Of a stretch of 64,000 nucleotides of DNA, positions 8,935 through 18,952 are shown in pieces (positions within the stretch are counted from its first letter, which is position 1; each line of letters starts with the position of its first letter). Origin of the DNA: Williamsia soli (GTDB lineage Bacteria > Actinomycetota > Actinomycetes > Mycobacteriales > Mycobacteriaceae); contig NZ_JAFRDR010000002.1 of the NCBI RefSeq assembly GCF_017377795.1, forward strand, positions 310,001 through 374,000. The letters run 5' to 3'. The notes below the pieces were generated by a model that did not search any database, had not been told where the DNA came from, and was given only the letters and a program-made list of their open reading frames with translations. Position numbers and translations under genes: made by a program.

Positions 8935-9345
8935 ATGGCCAAATCAGCAGACGACCTCACCCCCGCGGCCCTCGAGTTCCTCACCGACCGTCACCTCGGC
9001 AGCCTCAGCACGGTGCGAGCCGCGGGAACGCCGCACGTCGTTGCTGTCGGGTTCACCTACGACTCCGAGGCGCAGATCGTCCGAGTGATCACGTTCGAGG
9101 GCAGCCAGAAGGTCAAGAACGTCGAACGCGCCGGATACGCGGCAGTTTTCCAGGTGGACGGACCGCGGTGGCTCACATTGGAGGGCGCGGCAGCCGTCAA
9201 ACGCGACGCCGACGCGATTGCCGAGGGCGTCAGGCGCTACGCCCTCCGGTACCGGCAGCCCAAGATCAACCCGCGGCGAGTGGTCATCGAGATAAAGGTC
9301 GCACGCATCCTCGGCTCGCAGAGCTTACTCACCAAGACCGACTAG
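8935..9345 (+). CDS. PPOX-class F420-dependent oxidoreductase (Rv2074-like)
   Basis: A 136-residue split-barrel flavin/deazaflavin-binding protein. The opening TPAALEFLTDRHLGSLSTVR, then GTPHVVAVGFTYD and RWLTLEGAAAV, are typical of F420-dependent PPOX proteins. From memory it resembles M. tuberculosis Rv2074, described as an F420H2-dependent biliverdin reductase, which also lies close to the cobL/SDR pair; the tetrapyrrole link makes a similar substrate attractive but unproven. ATG 8935 is chosen because of the TAGTCT box just upstream and because the family starts here. It is divergent from the TerD gene and convergent with the prolidase gene. Confidence 0.82.
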   Translation: MAKSADDLTPAALEFLTDRHLGSLSTVRAAGTPHVVAVGFTYDSEAQIVRVITFEGSQKVKNVERAGYAAVFQVDGPRWLTLEGAAAVKRDADAIAEGVRRYALRYRQPKINPRRVVIEIKVARILGSQSLLTKTD

Positions 9346-9373
9346 TCGGCTGTGCACGTCGTGGGTGCGACTT

Positions 9374-9433
9374 CGCTCGCATAACTTGGTCCCGCTCGGT
9401 CTACAGGGCGAGCGGGACCAAGTTTTGCGAGCG
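9374..9433. terminator. Long hairpin, probable bidirectional terminator
   Basis: 9374-9398 pairs with 9409-9433: a 16-bp perfect inner stem (9383-9398 with 9409-9424), one T-T mismatch, and an 8-bp outer stem (CGCTCGCA with TGCGAGCG), around a 10-nt loop. It lies between the convergent PPOX gene (ends 9345) and prolidase gene (ends 9456), which suits a two-way terminator. There is only a TTTT at the edge of the inner stem. Confidence 0.75.
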
Positions 9434-9455
9434 GGAGCGTGTGATCGTTGGGGGG

Positions 9456-10574
9456 TCAGACGACCTTCAACTCGTGCGTTTGCCGATTGAGCGGTTCACA
9501 GCCGTCCTCGGTGACGACGACGATGTCTTCGATGCGAGCGCCCCAGCTCCCCGGAAAGTAAATTCCTGGCTCGATACTGAACGCCATGCCCGGGGCAAGT
9601 GGGATGTCATTGCCGGACACGATGTACGGCTCCTCGTGCACCGACAGTCCGATGCCATGTCCGGTTCGGTGCACGAACTGCTCCCCGAGTCCTGCGTCGA
9701 CGAGTATGTCGCGGGCGGCAGCGTCGATCTGCTCGGCGCGAACCCCGGGCCGCACTGCGGCGACAGCGGCAGCCTGCGCTCGTTGCAAGATCGCGTATTG
9801 CTCGGTGACGGCACTCGAAGCTGTTCCCACACAATAGGTTCGAGTGCAGTCGGAGTTGTAGCCCGGTTCTACGGGTCCGCCGATATCGACCACGACCACG
9901 TCACCGTCCTCGATCACACGATCGGAGACCTCGTGGTGGGGATCGGCGCCGTTGGGACCGGAGCCCACGATGATGAACTCGGCCCCGGTGTGGCCCTCGG
10001 CGACGATCGCCGCCTCGATGTCAGCGGCGACCTCGCTCTCGGTACGGCCGGCCTTGAGCCATTCGCCCACCCGGGCGTGCACGCGGTCGATGGCTGCACC
10101 CGCCTCACGAAGCGAGTCGATCTCGGCTTGGTCCTTGACCATCCGCAGCTCTCGGAGCACCGCGGTGGCCAGTTCCGGGCCGGATCCGATTCGGGCCGCC
10201 AAGGGGACGGTGTGCAGGGCGGGCGCAACATCCGACACCGCATATCGGCCGATCTCATCGTCGAGGGCCGCTGTGGCGAGAGCATACGGATCCTGGCCGT
10301 CGACCCAATCGTGAATCGGCAGTCCGAGCTCGCCGACGGCCGATTCCCGTAGCGCTGCGAGTTCGAGTCGCGGCACGATCACCTGGGCCTCACGGTGTGG
10401 GTTGATCACAAGTGCGGTCAGCCGCTCGAACGTGGCCGCGCGGGAACCCGTCAAGTAGCGAAGATCGGGCCCCGGTGTGATGAAAAGCGCGGTCAGCCCC
10501 GCTTCTGCGGTCAGCGTCTGCGCCCGTTCGAGCCGTGATCTGTACACCGATGCCGAGAATCTCTGCTCCACCAT
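9456..10574 (-). CDS. M24-family aminopeptidase P / Xaa-Pro dipeptidase
   Basis: Metallopeptidase that cleaves Xaa-Pro bonds in the cytoplasm. The 372-residue protein has an N-terminal creatinase-like domain (about 1-135) and a C-terminal pita-bread domain with the five metal ligands: D in VVVVDIGGPV and D in YNSDCTRTY, H in HRTGHGIGLSVHEEP, E in FSIEPGIYFPG and E in WGARIEDIVVV. From memory it corresponds to M. tuberculosis Rv2089c (pepE/pepQ type). ATG at 10574 (MVEQRFSASVY) is chosen since the residues upstream in the longer frame fall in the divergent promoter region. Confidence 0.92.
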   Translation of the reverse strand: MVEQRFSASVYRSRLERAQTLTAEAGLTALFITPGPDLRYLTGSRAATFERLTALVINPHREAQVIVPRLELAALRESAVGELGLPIHDWVDGQDPYALATAALDDEIGRYAVSDVAPALHTVPLAARIGSGPELATAVLRELRMVKDQAEIDSLREAGAAIDRVHARVGEWLKAGRTESEVAADIEAAIVAEGHTGAEFIIVGSGPNGADPHHEVSDRVIEDGDVVVVDIGGPVEPGYNSDCTRTYCVGTASSAVTEQYAILQRAQAAAVAAVRPGVRAEQIDAAARDILVDAGLGEQFVHRTGHGIGLSVHEEPYIVSGNDIPLAPGMAFSIEPGIYFPGSWGARIEDIVVVTEDGCEPLNRQTHELKVV

Positions 10575-10753
10575 GCACCCAAGGCTAACGGCTGCACTGA
10601 ATGTGGCATCGTGAACAGTCCATGAAGCATCGAACGACGATAAGCGTCGGGGCGCGCCGAGTTCTTGGTGAGGAGACCAATCCTTGGCCGCTGAACAGGC
10701 GAAGTTCGCCGCTTGGCCCCAAGATGGGTGAAACACACAACGAGGAGGTCATC

Positions 10754-11779
10754 GTGGACCGTGAAGGCACGCCCCGCCGTCTTCGCGCGGTTCCGAGTGA
10801 CGCCACACAGGTGCAGTTCGCCACGCTGCACGGGTACAAGCGCGCATATCGCATGGCTGGCAGCGGGCCCGCCGTCCTGCTCTTGCATGGCATCGGCGAC
10901 AACTCGTTGGCATGGGAGCCGCTGTTCGATCAGCTCACCGAGAAGTTCACCGTGATCGCGCCGGACTTTCTGGGTCACGGTTTCTCCGATCGGCCACGCG
11001 CGGACTATTCGGTCTCGGCCTTTGCCAACGGGATGCGGGACCTGCTCACGTACCTCGACATCGAGCGAGTGACCGTCGTGGGACACTCGCTCGGCGGAGG
11101 AGTTGCCGGACAGTTCGCCTATCAGTACCCCGAACTCGTCGAACGCCTCGTCCTCGTGGGAACCGGCGGTGTCACCAAAGACGTGAACCCCGCACTGCGC
11201 GCATTGTCACTTCCGTTCTCCGAATACGTTCTCGGCCTGCTGTCGATTCCTGCGGTGTTCTCGACGTTCTCCACCGCCGCCAAGTCTTTGCAGAACCTGA
11301 TCCCTGCCGCCCTGTTCACCGACAACAACGAGATCGTGCGCGTCCTCGAACGCATGCCCGAGAAGGGCTCGGCTGAGGTCTTTGCCCGCACACTCCGCTC
11401 AGCGGTGGACTGGCGCGGACAAGTCGTGACCATGCTGGACCGCTGCTATCTCAGCGCGGGCATTCCGACGTTGATCGTGTGGGGTTCGGACGATCAGGTG
11501 ATACCTGTGGCCCACGCCCACATGCTGCACAGTGCGATGCCGGGATCTCAACTGGAAATCTTCGACGGCGCCGGTCACTTTCCATTCCGTGACGATCCGG
11601 ACCGATTCCTCGCACTGTTCTTCACCTTCGTGGCCGCCACCAACCCCGCGGTCATCTCACGAAATGACGTGAAAACCGCACTCCGGCAGGGACCTTCCGA
11701 GAAACCGTTGACCGGGAACAGCGGAACACGGCTGGCGGTACTGGATGCGCTGGGAAACGACGAGCGAAGCGCCACATAG
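10754..11779 (+). CDS. Alpha/beta-fold hydrolase (Rv2715-like)
   Basis: A 341-residue serine hydrolase. HGIGDNSLAWEPL provides the oxyanion-hole region, GHSLGGG the nucleophile serine, LIVWGSDDQVIP the acid region, and GAGHFPFRDDP the catalytic histidine. It resembles from memory M. tuberculosis Rv2715 including the closing NERSAT. The substrate is unknown; a lipid or aromatic ring-fission product is possible. GTG at 10754 is chosen because GAGGAGG lies 5 nt upstream; an in-frame ATG at 10724 gives a longer, less well supported N-terminus. It is divergent from the prolidase. Confidence 0.85.
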   Translation: MDREGTPRRLRAVPSDATQVQFATLHGYKRAYRMAGSGPAVLLLHGIGDNSLAWEPLFDQLTEKFTVIAPDFLGHGFSDRPRADYSVSAFANGMRDLLTYLDIERVTVVGHSLGGGVAGQFAYQYPELVERLVLVGTGGVTKDVNPALRALSLPFSEYVLGLLSIPAVFSTFSTAAKSLQNLIPAALFTDNNEIVRVLERMPEKGSAEVFARTLRSAVDWRGQVVTMLDRCYLSAGIPTLIVWGSDDQVIPVAHAHMLHSAMPGSQLEIFDGAGHFPFRDDPDRFLALFFTFVAATNPAVISRNDVKTALRQGPSEKPLTGNSGTRLAVLDALGNDERSAT

Positions 11780-11822
11780 CTCGGATCCCCTCGTGCGACG
11801 GCCGATCTGGCATGGTTGAGGC

Positions 11823-12767
11823 ATGAGCCCCCCGGTGATGTTGCTCGACGGTGCGAGTCTGTGGTTCCGGGCGTTTCACGCCCTGCCCGAGAAGATGACG
11901 GCACCGGACGGCCGGCCGGTGAATGCCGTGCGAGGCTTTGTCGACATGATCGCGTCGCTGGTGACCCGTGAGCATCCGCACCGACTCGTGGTGTGCCTCG
12001 ATCTCGACTGGCGGCCGGCGTTCCGCACCGACCTCATCCCGTCCTACAAGGCGCACCGAGTGGCCGAAGAAGCCACGGACGGGTCGGAAGAAGTTCCGGA
12101 CACCCTGACGCCCCAGGTGGACATGATCATGAGAGTCCTTGCCGCCGCCGGTATTGCGACCGCCGGAGCGGAGGGCTGCGAGGCGGACGACGTCCTCGGC
12201 ACGCTCGCCGACAGCGAAGGCACCGACCCGGTCATCGTGGTCAGTGGAGATCGAGATCTGCTGCAAGTGGTCGCCGACGATCCCGTGCCGGTGCGGGTGT
12301 TGTACGTCGGGCGCGGACTCGCCAAAGCCGAGATGTATGGCCCGGCCGAGGTCGCCGAACGATATGACCTCCCCACCGACAATCCCGGATCCGCGTACGC
12401 CGAGATGGCGATAATGCGCGGTGATCCCTCTGATGGGCTGCCCGGAGTGGCCGGTATCGGAGAGAAGACCGCCTCAAAGCTGTTGCACCAGTTCGGCAAC
12501 CTCGATGAGCTGCAGCGCGCCGCTTCGGCCGCCGACAAGCGAGTGTCGACCCGGCAACGCAGGTCACTCGCCGAGGGCGCGGACTATCTCAGCGCGGCGC
12601 GCACGGTCGTCTTCGTACGGACCGATGCCGACATCGTCGGACTGGGCGACGATCATCTGCCTTCCGAACCGGCGGATCCCGCCGCCCTCGCCGACCTCAT
12701 CGAAGAACTCGGAATAGGCTCGTCGGTGGGCCGGCTCAGTAAGGCGCTCGGCTGGCAGGTCGGCTGA
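11823..12767 (+). CDS. 5'-3' exonuclease (FEN-like, PolI N-terminal domain family)
   Basis: Stand-alone flap-endonuclease-family protein of 314 residues. The N-terminal PIN-like domain has the acidic metal-site motifs [24 protein letters not shown] and [12 protein letters not shown]; the helix-hairpin-helix part is [20 protein letters not shown]. Such proteins remove RNA primers or flaps and may back up the 5'-nuclease domain of DNA polymerase I. From memory it is the Rv2090 orthologue. ATG at 11823 has CATGGT 6 nt upstream as a weak -10 candidate. It ends 33 bp before the convergent DUF4333 gene, with no clear hairpin between. Confidence 0.93.
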   Translation: MSPPVMLLDGASLWFRAFHALPEKMTAPDGRPVNAVRGFVDMIASLVTREHPHRLVVCLDLDWRPAFRTDLIPSYKAHRVAEEATDGSEEVPDTLTPQVDMIMRVLAAAGIATAGAEGCEADDVLGTLADSEGTDPVIVVSGDRDLLQVVADDPVPVRVLYVGRGLAKAEMYGPAEVAERYDLPTDNPGSAYAEMAIMRGDPSDGLPGVAGIGEKTASKLLHQFGNLDELQRAASAADKRVSTRQRRSLAEGADYLSAARTVVFVRTDADIVGLGDDHLPSEPADPAALADLIEELGIGSSVGRLSKALGWQVG

Positions 12768-12799
12768 CCAGCGAAAAGCACACCGATCCCGCTGCTCGA

Positions 12800-13591
12800 T
12801 CACGCTGCGGTGGGTTGCCCTACCTCGTACTTGCCGTCATCGTCGAGGAACGTGATCTTCACCTGCTGATTGGCGCCTGCGACGGTCGCGGTACAGGTGA
12901 AGGTGTCGCCCTTCTTGATTTCCTTGTCTTTCGGGCACTGTACGTTCTGCACATCTTTCGCCTGATAGTCGGTCTCGAGGACCGTCTTGACACCTTCTTG
13001 AGCCGCATCCTGGCTCAGGACTTTTGTGACCGCGAACCCCGGCGCCAAGAACGCGGTGACGAGGAGTACGACCGCAATCAGCGCAACGACGCCCGCTCCC
13101 ACGAACAGCGGCAGGTTCTTCTTCGACTTCGGCGGCGCCATGTTCGCGAACTGGTCGGGACCGCCCTGACCGAACTGTCCGGGCTGTCCGTACTGGCCGG
13201 CTTGGCCCGGCTGGCCGTACTGACCCGGCTGCCCGTACTGGTTCGGCGCGTTCTGGGGTGCACCGAATTGTTGCCCCGCGGGCTGACCATACTGGCCCGG
13301 TTGCTGACCGTATTGCCCGGGCTGACCCGGCTGCTGGCCGTAGTGACCCGGCTGACCGTAGCTGCCCCCGGGAGGCTGCTGCGGGTACGGAGCGCCCTGC
13401 TGCGGTGCCTGTCCGCCCCAACCCTGTTGCGGCGGTTGGCCTTGCGGTCCCTGCCCCTGTGGCTGTTGTTCGCCGGGCGTAGGAGGCCGATACTGGGTCT
13501 GACTCCACTGATCAGGCTGCTGACCGCCCTGCTGCCACGCATCAGGCGCCCCCGTGCTGCCCGGATTGTTGGGGTCGTGTGGCCCGCTCAT
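12800..13591 (-). CDS. DUF4333 membrane protein with Gln/Gly/Pro-rich N-terminus
   Basis: A 263-residue membrane protein. Residues about 1-165 are a low-complexity cytoplasmic region of GQYGQPGQ-like repeats. One transmembrane helix follows (LFVGAGVVALIAVVLLVTAF, about 172-191), then an outer C-terminal DUF4333 domain with two cysteines (QCPKDKEIKKGDTFTC) and FLDDDGKYEVG. The domain is common in mycobacterial cell-envelope proteins, function unknown. From memory it corresponds to Rv2091c, which also lies between the exonuclease and helY. ATG 13591 has a good SD, GGAGGG, 5 nt upstream. Confidence 0.85.
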   Translation of the reverse strand: MSGPHDPNNPGSTGAPDAWQQGGQQPDQWSQTQYRPPTPGEQQPQGQGPQGQPPQQGWGGQAPQQGAPYPQQPPGGSYGQPGHYGQQPGQPGQYGQQPGQYGQPAGQQFGAPQNAPNQYGQPGQYGQPGQAGQYGQPGQFGQGGPDQFANMAPPKSKKNLPLFVGAGVVALIAVVLLVTAFLAPGFAVTKVLSQDAAQEGVKTVLETDYQAKDVQNVQCPKDKEIKKGDTFTCTATVAGANQQVKITFLDDDGKYEVGQPTAA

Positions 13592-13723
13592 GTTGTCCCT
13601 CCGCTTGTCCTCACCGCACCGAAGTTACGGGGATCACCGACCCCGAACATACCGCACATCCCGGGCGTGTTTCGGAAGGCACAAACCGAGCGAGGGACGG
13701 TGTTGCTGCTGTCGAGATGAGGC

Positions 13724-16525
13724 TCAACCGAGCTCGACGGCCACCACACCACGGCGGATACCGGCGATCGCGGCCGTTGCCGACTTCGTCAACCGGGATT
13801 CTCCGGACGATTCCAGACTCGCCGCCGTGCGAATCTGCTCCAGCAGATCGATGACCTGCCGGCTCCAGCGCACGAAGTCGCCCGCAGGCAGCGAGGTGCC
13901 GCGTTCGCCGGCGGCGGCGAGAACCTCGGTCAGGCTCCGACCGGATGCCCAGAGATAGATGGCTGTCGCGAATCCGGCGTCGGGCTCCCGGGTGGGTTCG
14001 ATGAGATGGCTCATCTCGATCCGCGTCAGCGCCTGCCACGCGGCATGTGTGCGGCTCAGTGCCTCACGGACGCTGGCGACACCGGTGACCAGTTCCGCGC
14101 CGGCGTAAGAATCGCGGCGCGATTCGTACACGACCGACGATGCAACGGCTGCGAGTTCGGCAGCGCCGAGCTGGTCCCACAGCCCGGACCGGATGCATTC
14201 GCAGATCAGCAGGTCGCTTTCGCTGTACACGCGGCTCAGGGTGTCCCCTGCCCTGGTCACCATGAGGTCGCCGTTGGACTTACCAGCGTTCTGTTCGAGA
14301 TATCCGAGTTCTTTGAGCACCCCGACGATCCGGTCGAAATTGATCGACAGGGTGGACGTGCGTTGCGCGACCGACTCCTCCAACGACGCGATCTCCCGCG
14401 CGACGCGGTTGCGCCGTTCCGCGAGTCGAAAGAGCTCGTCGTGTTGCGGTATCTGGTGCGCCGGGTGGTCGCGTAACTCGGAACGCAGCCGCGCGAGTCC
14501 GGTGTCGTCGGCTGCTTGCGTACGTTTGCTCTGCTTGCCTTTCGGCATGTCGATCCCCGCGGACCTCAACGCGGACGCGAGATCTCGACGACCGCGCCCG
14601 GTTCTCCGGTCGATCTGCTTGGCCAGCCGCATGTTCCCGAGCACCTGCGGCGGGTTGAGGAAATCACGCGGTCCGACGCGACCACACCAGGCGTCTTCAC
14701 AGATCACCAGTGGCTTCGGGTCGCGAAGGTCCGTAGCGGCCTCGAGGACCACAGCCAATCCACGATGCCTGCCCCCGTGCAAACCGATCACCTGTCCGCG
14801 TTTGAGGGCGGAGAGATCCTCGACCGTGCTCTGCTGGGTGGCCATACGGTTCTCGAACTTCAAAGAGCGCTCGCGGGAGCGGATCTCTTCACGCAGCCGC
14901 GTGTAGCCGAGAAACCCATCGATTCCACCATCGAGTCCCCGGCCTTCGGCCCGGTTCTCGAGTTCGATCTCGATCTTGCGGAGCTGCCGCCGTGCAGTGT
15001 CGATCTGCCGGGCCTGACCCACCACCGACTTGTCGGCCTGGAACTGCGCGAAGGATCGGTCGAGGAGATTGCGAGAGCCGGCGAGTCCGAGTCTGCCGAT
15101 CAGGTTCACGGCCATGTTGTATTCGGGCGCGAACGAACTCCGTAGTGGAAACGTTCTCGCCCCGGCGAGTCCGGCCACCCGTGTGGGCTCGAGATCGTCG
15201 GTCCACACGACAACCGCATGACCTTCGACGTCGATGCCGCGGCGGCCCGCGCGCCCGGTCAACTGCGTGTACTCCCCCGGCGTCAGGTCGACGTGGGCTT
15301 CACCGTTGAACTTGATCAGACGCTCGAGCACCACTGACCGGGCAGGCATGTTGATTCCCAGAGCGAGAGTTTCTGTTGCGAATACGGCCTTCACCAGCCC
15401 CTTCACGAAGAGCTCTTCGACGGCATGGCGGAACGCAGGGAGCAATCCGGCGTGATGCGCGGCGAAACCTCGGGTCAGGCCTTCCCGCCAAGTCGGTACC
15501 CCGAGAATGTCTTGATCGGACGCGGAGAGTTCCGACACGTATTTGTCGACGATTCGATTGACCTCGTCGGCCTGGTGCGGCTCGAGCAATCGCAGCCCCG
15601 ACCGAAGGCACTGACTCAGTGCGCCTTCACATCCAGCGCGCGAGAAGATGAAGCCGATCGCAGGCAACAACCCGTCACGGTCGAGCCTGGCGATCAGATC
15701 AGGTCGAGAAATCGGGCGAGTGCCGCCCCGTCGCCCGTCGTTGCGCTGCGATCCGCCCCTGCGGCCCCGCGATCCACGCGGCGTGTAGTCATCGTCCCGA
15801 CGGGCTGCCAACTCGCGGTGTCTGATGTAGCGAGTCAGTTCGGGGTTGACCGCGCGCTTCTTGTTCGGTGCGCTCGGGTCCTTGCTGTCGAACAGATCGA
15901 AGAGCCGGTTCCCGACGATCATGTGCTGGCTGAGAGGAATCGGGCGATGGTCGTCGACGATCACCGTCGTGTCGCCGCGGACCGTTTGGATCCAGGACCC
16001 GAACTCTTCCGCGTTGCTGACCGTCGCCGACAGGCTGACCACTCGCACGGACGGCGCCAGATGCAGGATCACCTCTTCCCAGACCGCACCGCGGAAGCGG
16101 TCGGCCAGGAAGTGGACCTCGTCCATCACCACGTGCGACAAATGCTGCAAAGCAGGAGAATTCGCGTAAATCATGTTTCGCAAGACTTCAGTCGTCATGA
16201 CCACGACCGGTGCGTTCGAGTTCACCGACGAGTCGCCCGTCAGCAGTCCGATCGAATCCGCTCCATGCGCCCGAACGAGGTCGGCATACTTCTGATTGCT
16301 CAACGCCTTGATGGGCGTGGTGTAGAAACACTTGCTTCCGGCAGCGAGGGCGAGATGCACCGCGAACTCGCCGACGATCGTCTTGCCTGCGCCCGTCGGA
16401 GCACACACCAGCACGCCGTGACCATCGGCCAGCGCCGCGCACGCGTCGAGCTGGAACGGATCGAGCGCGAATGCCTGGCGCGCGGAGAACTTTTCCAGTT
16501 CTACTCGAGTATCAGAGAGTGTCAT
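13724..16525 (-). CDS. helY: Ski2-like DEAD/DEAH RNA helicase HelY
   Basis: ATP-dependent superfamily 2 helicase of 933 residues. Motifs in order: CAPTGAGKT (Walker A, about 40), [11 protein letters not shown] (about 135), [26 protein letters not shown] and [12 protein letters not shown] (motif VI). The rest holds a DSHCT-type C-terminal domain. A likely role is RNA unwinding or turnover, by analogy with Ski2/Mtr4. ATG 16525 ([13 protein letters not shown]) lies 14 bp inside the 3' end of tatC; the open frame continues upstream only inside tatC. It is last in the tatA-tatC-helY order, as in mycobacteria. Confidence 0.93.
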   Translation of the reverse strand: MTLSDTRVELEKFSARQAFALDPFQLDACAALADGHGVLVCAPTGAGKTIVGEFAVHLALAAGSKCFYTTPIKALSNQKYADLVRAHGADSIGLLTGDSSVNSNAPVVVMTTEVLRNMIYANSPALQHLSHVVMDEVHFLADRFRGAVWEEVILHLAPSVRVVSLSATVSNAEEFGSWIQTVRGDTTVIVDDHRPIPLSQHMIVGNRLFDLFDSKDPSAPNKKRAVNPELTRYIRHRELAARRDDDYTPRGSRGRRGGSQRNDGRRGGTRPISRPDLIARLDRDGLLPAIGFIFSRAGCEGALSQCLRSGLRLLEPHQADEVNRIVDKYVSELSASDQDILGVPTWREGLTRGFAAHHAGLLPAFRHAVEELFVKGLVKAVFATETLALGINMPARSVVLERLIKFNGEAHVDLTPGEYTQLTGRAGRRGIDVEGHAVVVWTDDLEPTRVAGLAGARTFPLRSSFAPEYNMAVNLIGRLGLAGSRNLLDRSFAQFQADKSVVGQARQIDTARRQLRKIEIELENRAEGRGLDGGIDGFLGYTRLREEIRSRERSLKFENRMATQQSTVEDLSALKRGQVIGLHGGRHRGLAVVLEAATDLRDPKPLVICEDAWCGRVGPRDFLNPPQVLGNMRLAKQIDRRTGRGRRDLASALRSAGIDMPKGKQSKRTQAADDTGLARLRSELRDHPAHQIPQHDELFRLAERRNRVAREIASLEESVAQRTSTLSINFDRIVGVLKELGYLEQNAGKSNGDLMVTRAGDTLSRVYSESDLLICECIRSGLWDQLGAAELAAVASSVVYESRRDSYAGAELVTGVASVREALSRTHAAWQALTRIEMSHLIEPTREPDAGFATAIYLWASGRSLTEVLAAAGERGTSLPAGDFVRWSRQVIDLLEQIRTAASLESSGESRLTKSATAAIAGIRRGVVAVELG

Positions 16526-17483
16526 CGTAGTGATCGACTCCGCTCGCCGAGGAGGTGGCCGACACCGGTGCCGGAGATCGGACAGGCGCCGTCGCCGGTT
16601 CGGCAGGCGATGCGGGGGCGATCGGCGAGGCCTCGTCGTCGCTGACGTCGCCCCACTCCAGGGCTTCCCGCTTGGCCTTGCGCTTGTCGTGGATGCGGGC
16701 GATCTGGATCGCGAACTCGAGCAGGATGCACAAGGCAATTGCCAGCGCCAGCATCGTGAAGGGGTCGTTTCCGGGGGTCGCCACGGCTGCGAAGACGAAC
16801 ATCCCGAAATTGAGGCCGCGGCGCCACGCCTTCAGCTTCGCGTAGGGCAACACCCCGATGAGATTCAGCGAGACGATCAGCAGGGGAATTTCGAAGCTCA
16901 CGCCGAAGATCAACAGTAGGTGCAGCAGGAAGTTGAAATATTGGTCGCCGGCCAGCGCCGTGATCTGGACGTTGTCACCGACGGTCAGTAGGAACTCGAA
17001 TGCCTTGCTGACCACCAAGTACGCGAGAACGGCGCCACCGATGAACAGGATGGCCGCGGCAGTGACGAACGAGACCGCGTACTTGCGCTCCTTGGAGTGC
17101 ATTCCGGGCGTGATGAACGACCAGAGTTGGTAGAACCAGACCGGGCAGGCCATCACGAAGCCCGCGGTCAACGCCACTTTGAGGCGGAGCATGAACTGGT
17201 CGAAAGGACCGGTCGCGAGGAGTCGGCAGGCATCGTCGGTGGTGAGGTTGGCCCGTGAGGACGCCGGCAGATCACAGTAGGGTTGACGCAGCAGGTCACC
17301 TAGAGAATCCATGCCGAGTACGCCGTGGGAATACCACAGGAAACCGAGGATCGTGGTGAACGCGATGGCGGCCACCGAGATCAGCAGCCGGGTCCGCAGC
17401 TCACGAAGGTGATCGACCAACGACATGGTGCCGTCGGGATTGACCTTGCGCTTACGGCGCCGAGGGTCGAGAGGAATACGCAC
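16512..17483 (-). CDS. tatC: Sec-independent translocase subunit TatC
   Basis: Inner-membrane receptor of the twin-arginine pathway, which exports folded proteins. The 323-residue protein has the N-terminal signature [14 protein letters not shown] with the conserved glutamate, then six hydrophobic segments between about residue 30 and 260, and a proline/alanine-rich cytoplasmic tail of about 60 residues typical of actinobacterial TatC. The start is GTG at 17483. It lies 111 bp downstream of tatA. Confidence 0.96.
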   Translation of the reverse strand: MRIPLDPRRRKRKVNPDGTMSLVDHLRELRTRLLISVAAIAFTTILGFLWYSHGVLGMDSLGDLLRQPYCDLPASSRANLTTDDACRLLATGPFDQFMLRLKVALTAGFVMACPVWFYQLWSFITPGMHSKERKYAVSFVTAAAILFIGGAVLAYLVVSKAFEFLLTVGDNVQITALAGDQYFNFLLHLLLIFGVSFEIPLLIVSLNLIGVLPYAKLKAWRRGLNFGMFVFAAVATPGNDPFTMLALAIALCILLEFAIQIARIHDKRKAKREALEWGDVSDDEASPIAPASPAEPATAPVRSPAPVSATSSASGVDHYDDTL

Positions 17484-17594
17484 TGGTGGACTGTTTCAGG
17501 TCAGTTGCTGGTGGATTGGCACCAAGCCAGCCCAGTCACCGAACTCTCGTGCTCGGTGTACTGCCGCTCCTTGCTGCCAACAGGACCGTGATCG

Positions 17595-17858
17595 TCAGGC
17601 GGATCGACGCTCAGGGTTGGGGTTGGTCTGCGACGGCGTCGAACCATCGAGGCCGGAGGTGATCTGCGGCGCTGCATCAGCGGACGGCGCCTCACCCTCG
17701 GGTTTGCCATCGTTCTGCATCTCTTTGATCTCGCTCTTGAAGATGCGCATGGAGCGGCCGAGGCCGCGCGCCGCATCAGGCAGCTTTTTCGAACCGAACA
17801 GAAGGATGAAGACGGCGACGACAATGACGATGTGCCACCAGCTGAGTGCTCCAGTCAT
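17595..17858 (-). CDS. tatA: Sec-independent translocase subunit TatA
   Basis: Pore-forming subunit of the Tat system. The 87-residue protein has one N-terminal transmembrane helix ([16 protein letters not shown]), the [17 protein letters not shown] hinge and amphipathic helix, and an acidic, proline-containing tail. ATG 17858 is preceded by AAAGG with 7 nt spacing. It stands between pafC and tatC on the same strand. Confidence 0.95.
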   Translation of the reverse strand: MTGALSWWHIVIVVAVFILLFGSKKLPDAARGLGRSMRIFKSEIKEMQNDGKPEGEAPSADAAPQITSGLDGSTPSQTNPNPERRSA

Positions 17859-17962
17859 TGAACTACCTTTCTGACAAAATCGATATGGGCAAATCGACTA
17901 TGGGTCGATGCTACCGGAGTCGGTGCCTCCGCCCGGCGTCCCGGACCGCGTTTGCCGAACGT

Positions 17963-18952
17963 TCACACCGAATCCGAGGTGTTCTCCGAGTACATCGCCA
18001 GCGCGGCCGTAGCCCGATCATTGACTGCGGCGCTGACAGCGGGGTTGTCGAGAACACGGATCTTGCCACCGAAACTGGCGATGAACCGGGTCAGCCACTC
18101 GGCGGAACCGTACGTCATGGTCGCCAGCAGCGGCTTCGTCGAATCCGGAATCGCATCGGGGTCGGCGGGCTCGATCAGGTAGTACTCCATCACCCAGATC
18201 ACATCAGAATCGATCTCGATCAAGGCGGACGGCAACGCCGGGTCGGATTCGAACAAGCCCAACGCGGCTGAGTCGTCCGTGCCGTGAGGCGGCGTGGCCG
18301 GCTCATCGAGCACCACGGCATCGTCGATGCGGTCGAATCGGAACAGCCGGATTCCGTCGCTGTCGCGGCACCAGGCTTCCAGATATCCGTTGCCATCCAC
18401 CGCCTGCAGGCGTACCGGATCCACGATTCGGTCCGTGACCGCGTCGCGGGATGCGGAGTAATACCGCAGTCGTAGGGCCCTCCTGTCTCGAACCGCGGCG
18501 CGGACGGCCACGACCGCGTCTGATTCAGCAGGTCCGGCGTCTGTGGGTGCCGTGATACCAGAACCTGACGACGGGCCCATTGCCGCTTCGATCTTCGCGA
18601 TGGCGGTTCGCGCAGCACGTGTGTCCACTACTCCCGCGGTGTCGATCAACGCGCGCAGCGCGATGAGCAGCGGCGCGGCCTCGGCCGCGGTCAAGCGAAG
18701 TGGATGATCGATGCCCGCCGAAAAGGTGACCTCGATGCTCTCCTCGGTGAACGACAAATCGATCAGGTCACCGGGTGAATAACCCGGTAGTCCGCACATC
18801 CACAGCTGGTTGAGGTCACTCATCACCTGTTTGCTGGTGGTACCCAGATCCCGCGCCGCCGTCGCGGCGCTGACACCGGGATGAGCCTGCAAGTACGGAA
18901 CCATGACCAACAGACGCGTGAGGTGAGACGTCGTCGCTGTCGGAGAACTCAT
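17963..18952 (-). CDS. pafC: WYL-domain transcription regulator PafC
   Basis: One half of the PafBC transcription activator, which controls the LexA/RecA-independent DNA-damage response in mycobacteria. The 329-residue protein has an N-terminal winged-helix (ATTSHLTRLLVMVPYLQAHP, TAARDLGTTSKQVMSDLNQL) and a WYL domain (about 150-240, DRRALRLRYYSASRDAVTDR, YLEAWCRDSDGIRLFRFDR). ATG 18952 forms an ATGA overlap with the pafB stop, so the two are translationally coupled. The longer open frame upstream lies inside pafB in another frame. Confidence 0.93.
   Translation of the reverse strand: MSSPTATTSHLTRLLVMVPYLQAHPGVSAATAARDLGTTSKQVMSDLNQLWMCGLPGYSPGDLIDLSFTEESIEVTFSAGIDHPLRLTAAEAAPLLIALRALIDTAGVVDTRAARTAIAKIEAAMGPSSGSGITAPTDAGPAESDAVVAVRAAVRDRRALRLRYYSASRDAVTDRIVDPVRLQAVDGNGYLEAWCRDSDGIRLFRFDRIDDAVVLDEPATPPHGTDDSAALGLFESDPALPSALIEIDSDVIWVMEYYLIEPADPDAIPDSTKPLLATMTYGSAEWLTRFIASFGGKIRVLDNPAVSAAVNDRATAALAMYSENTSDSV

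Noticed and set aside
12768-12799. Terminator between exonuclease and DUF4333 genes
   Set aside because: No inverted repeat is visible in the 32-bp gap.
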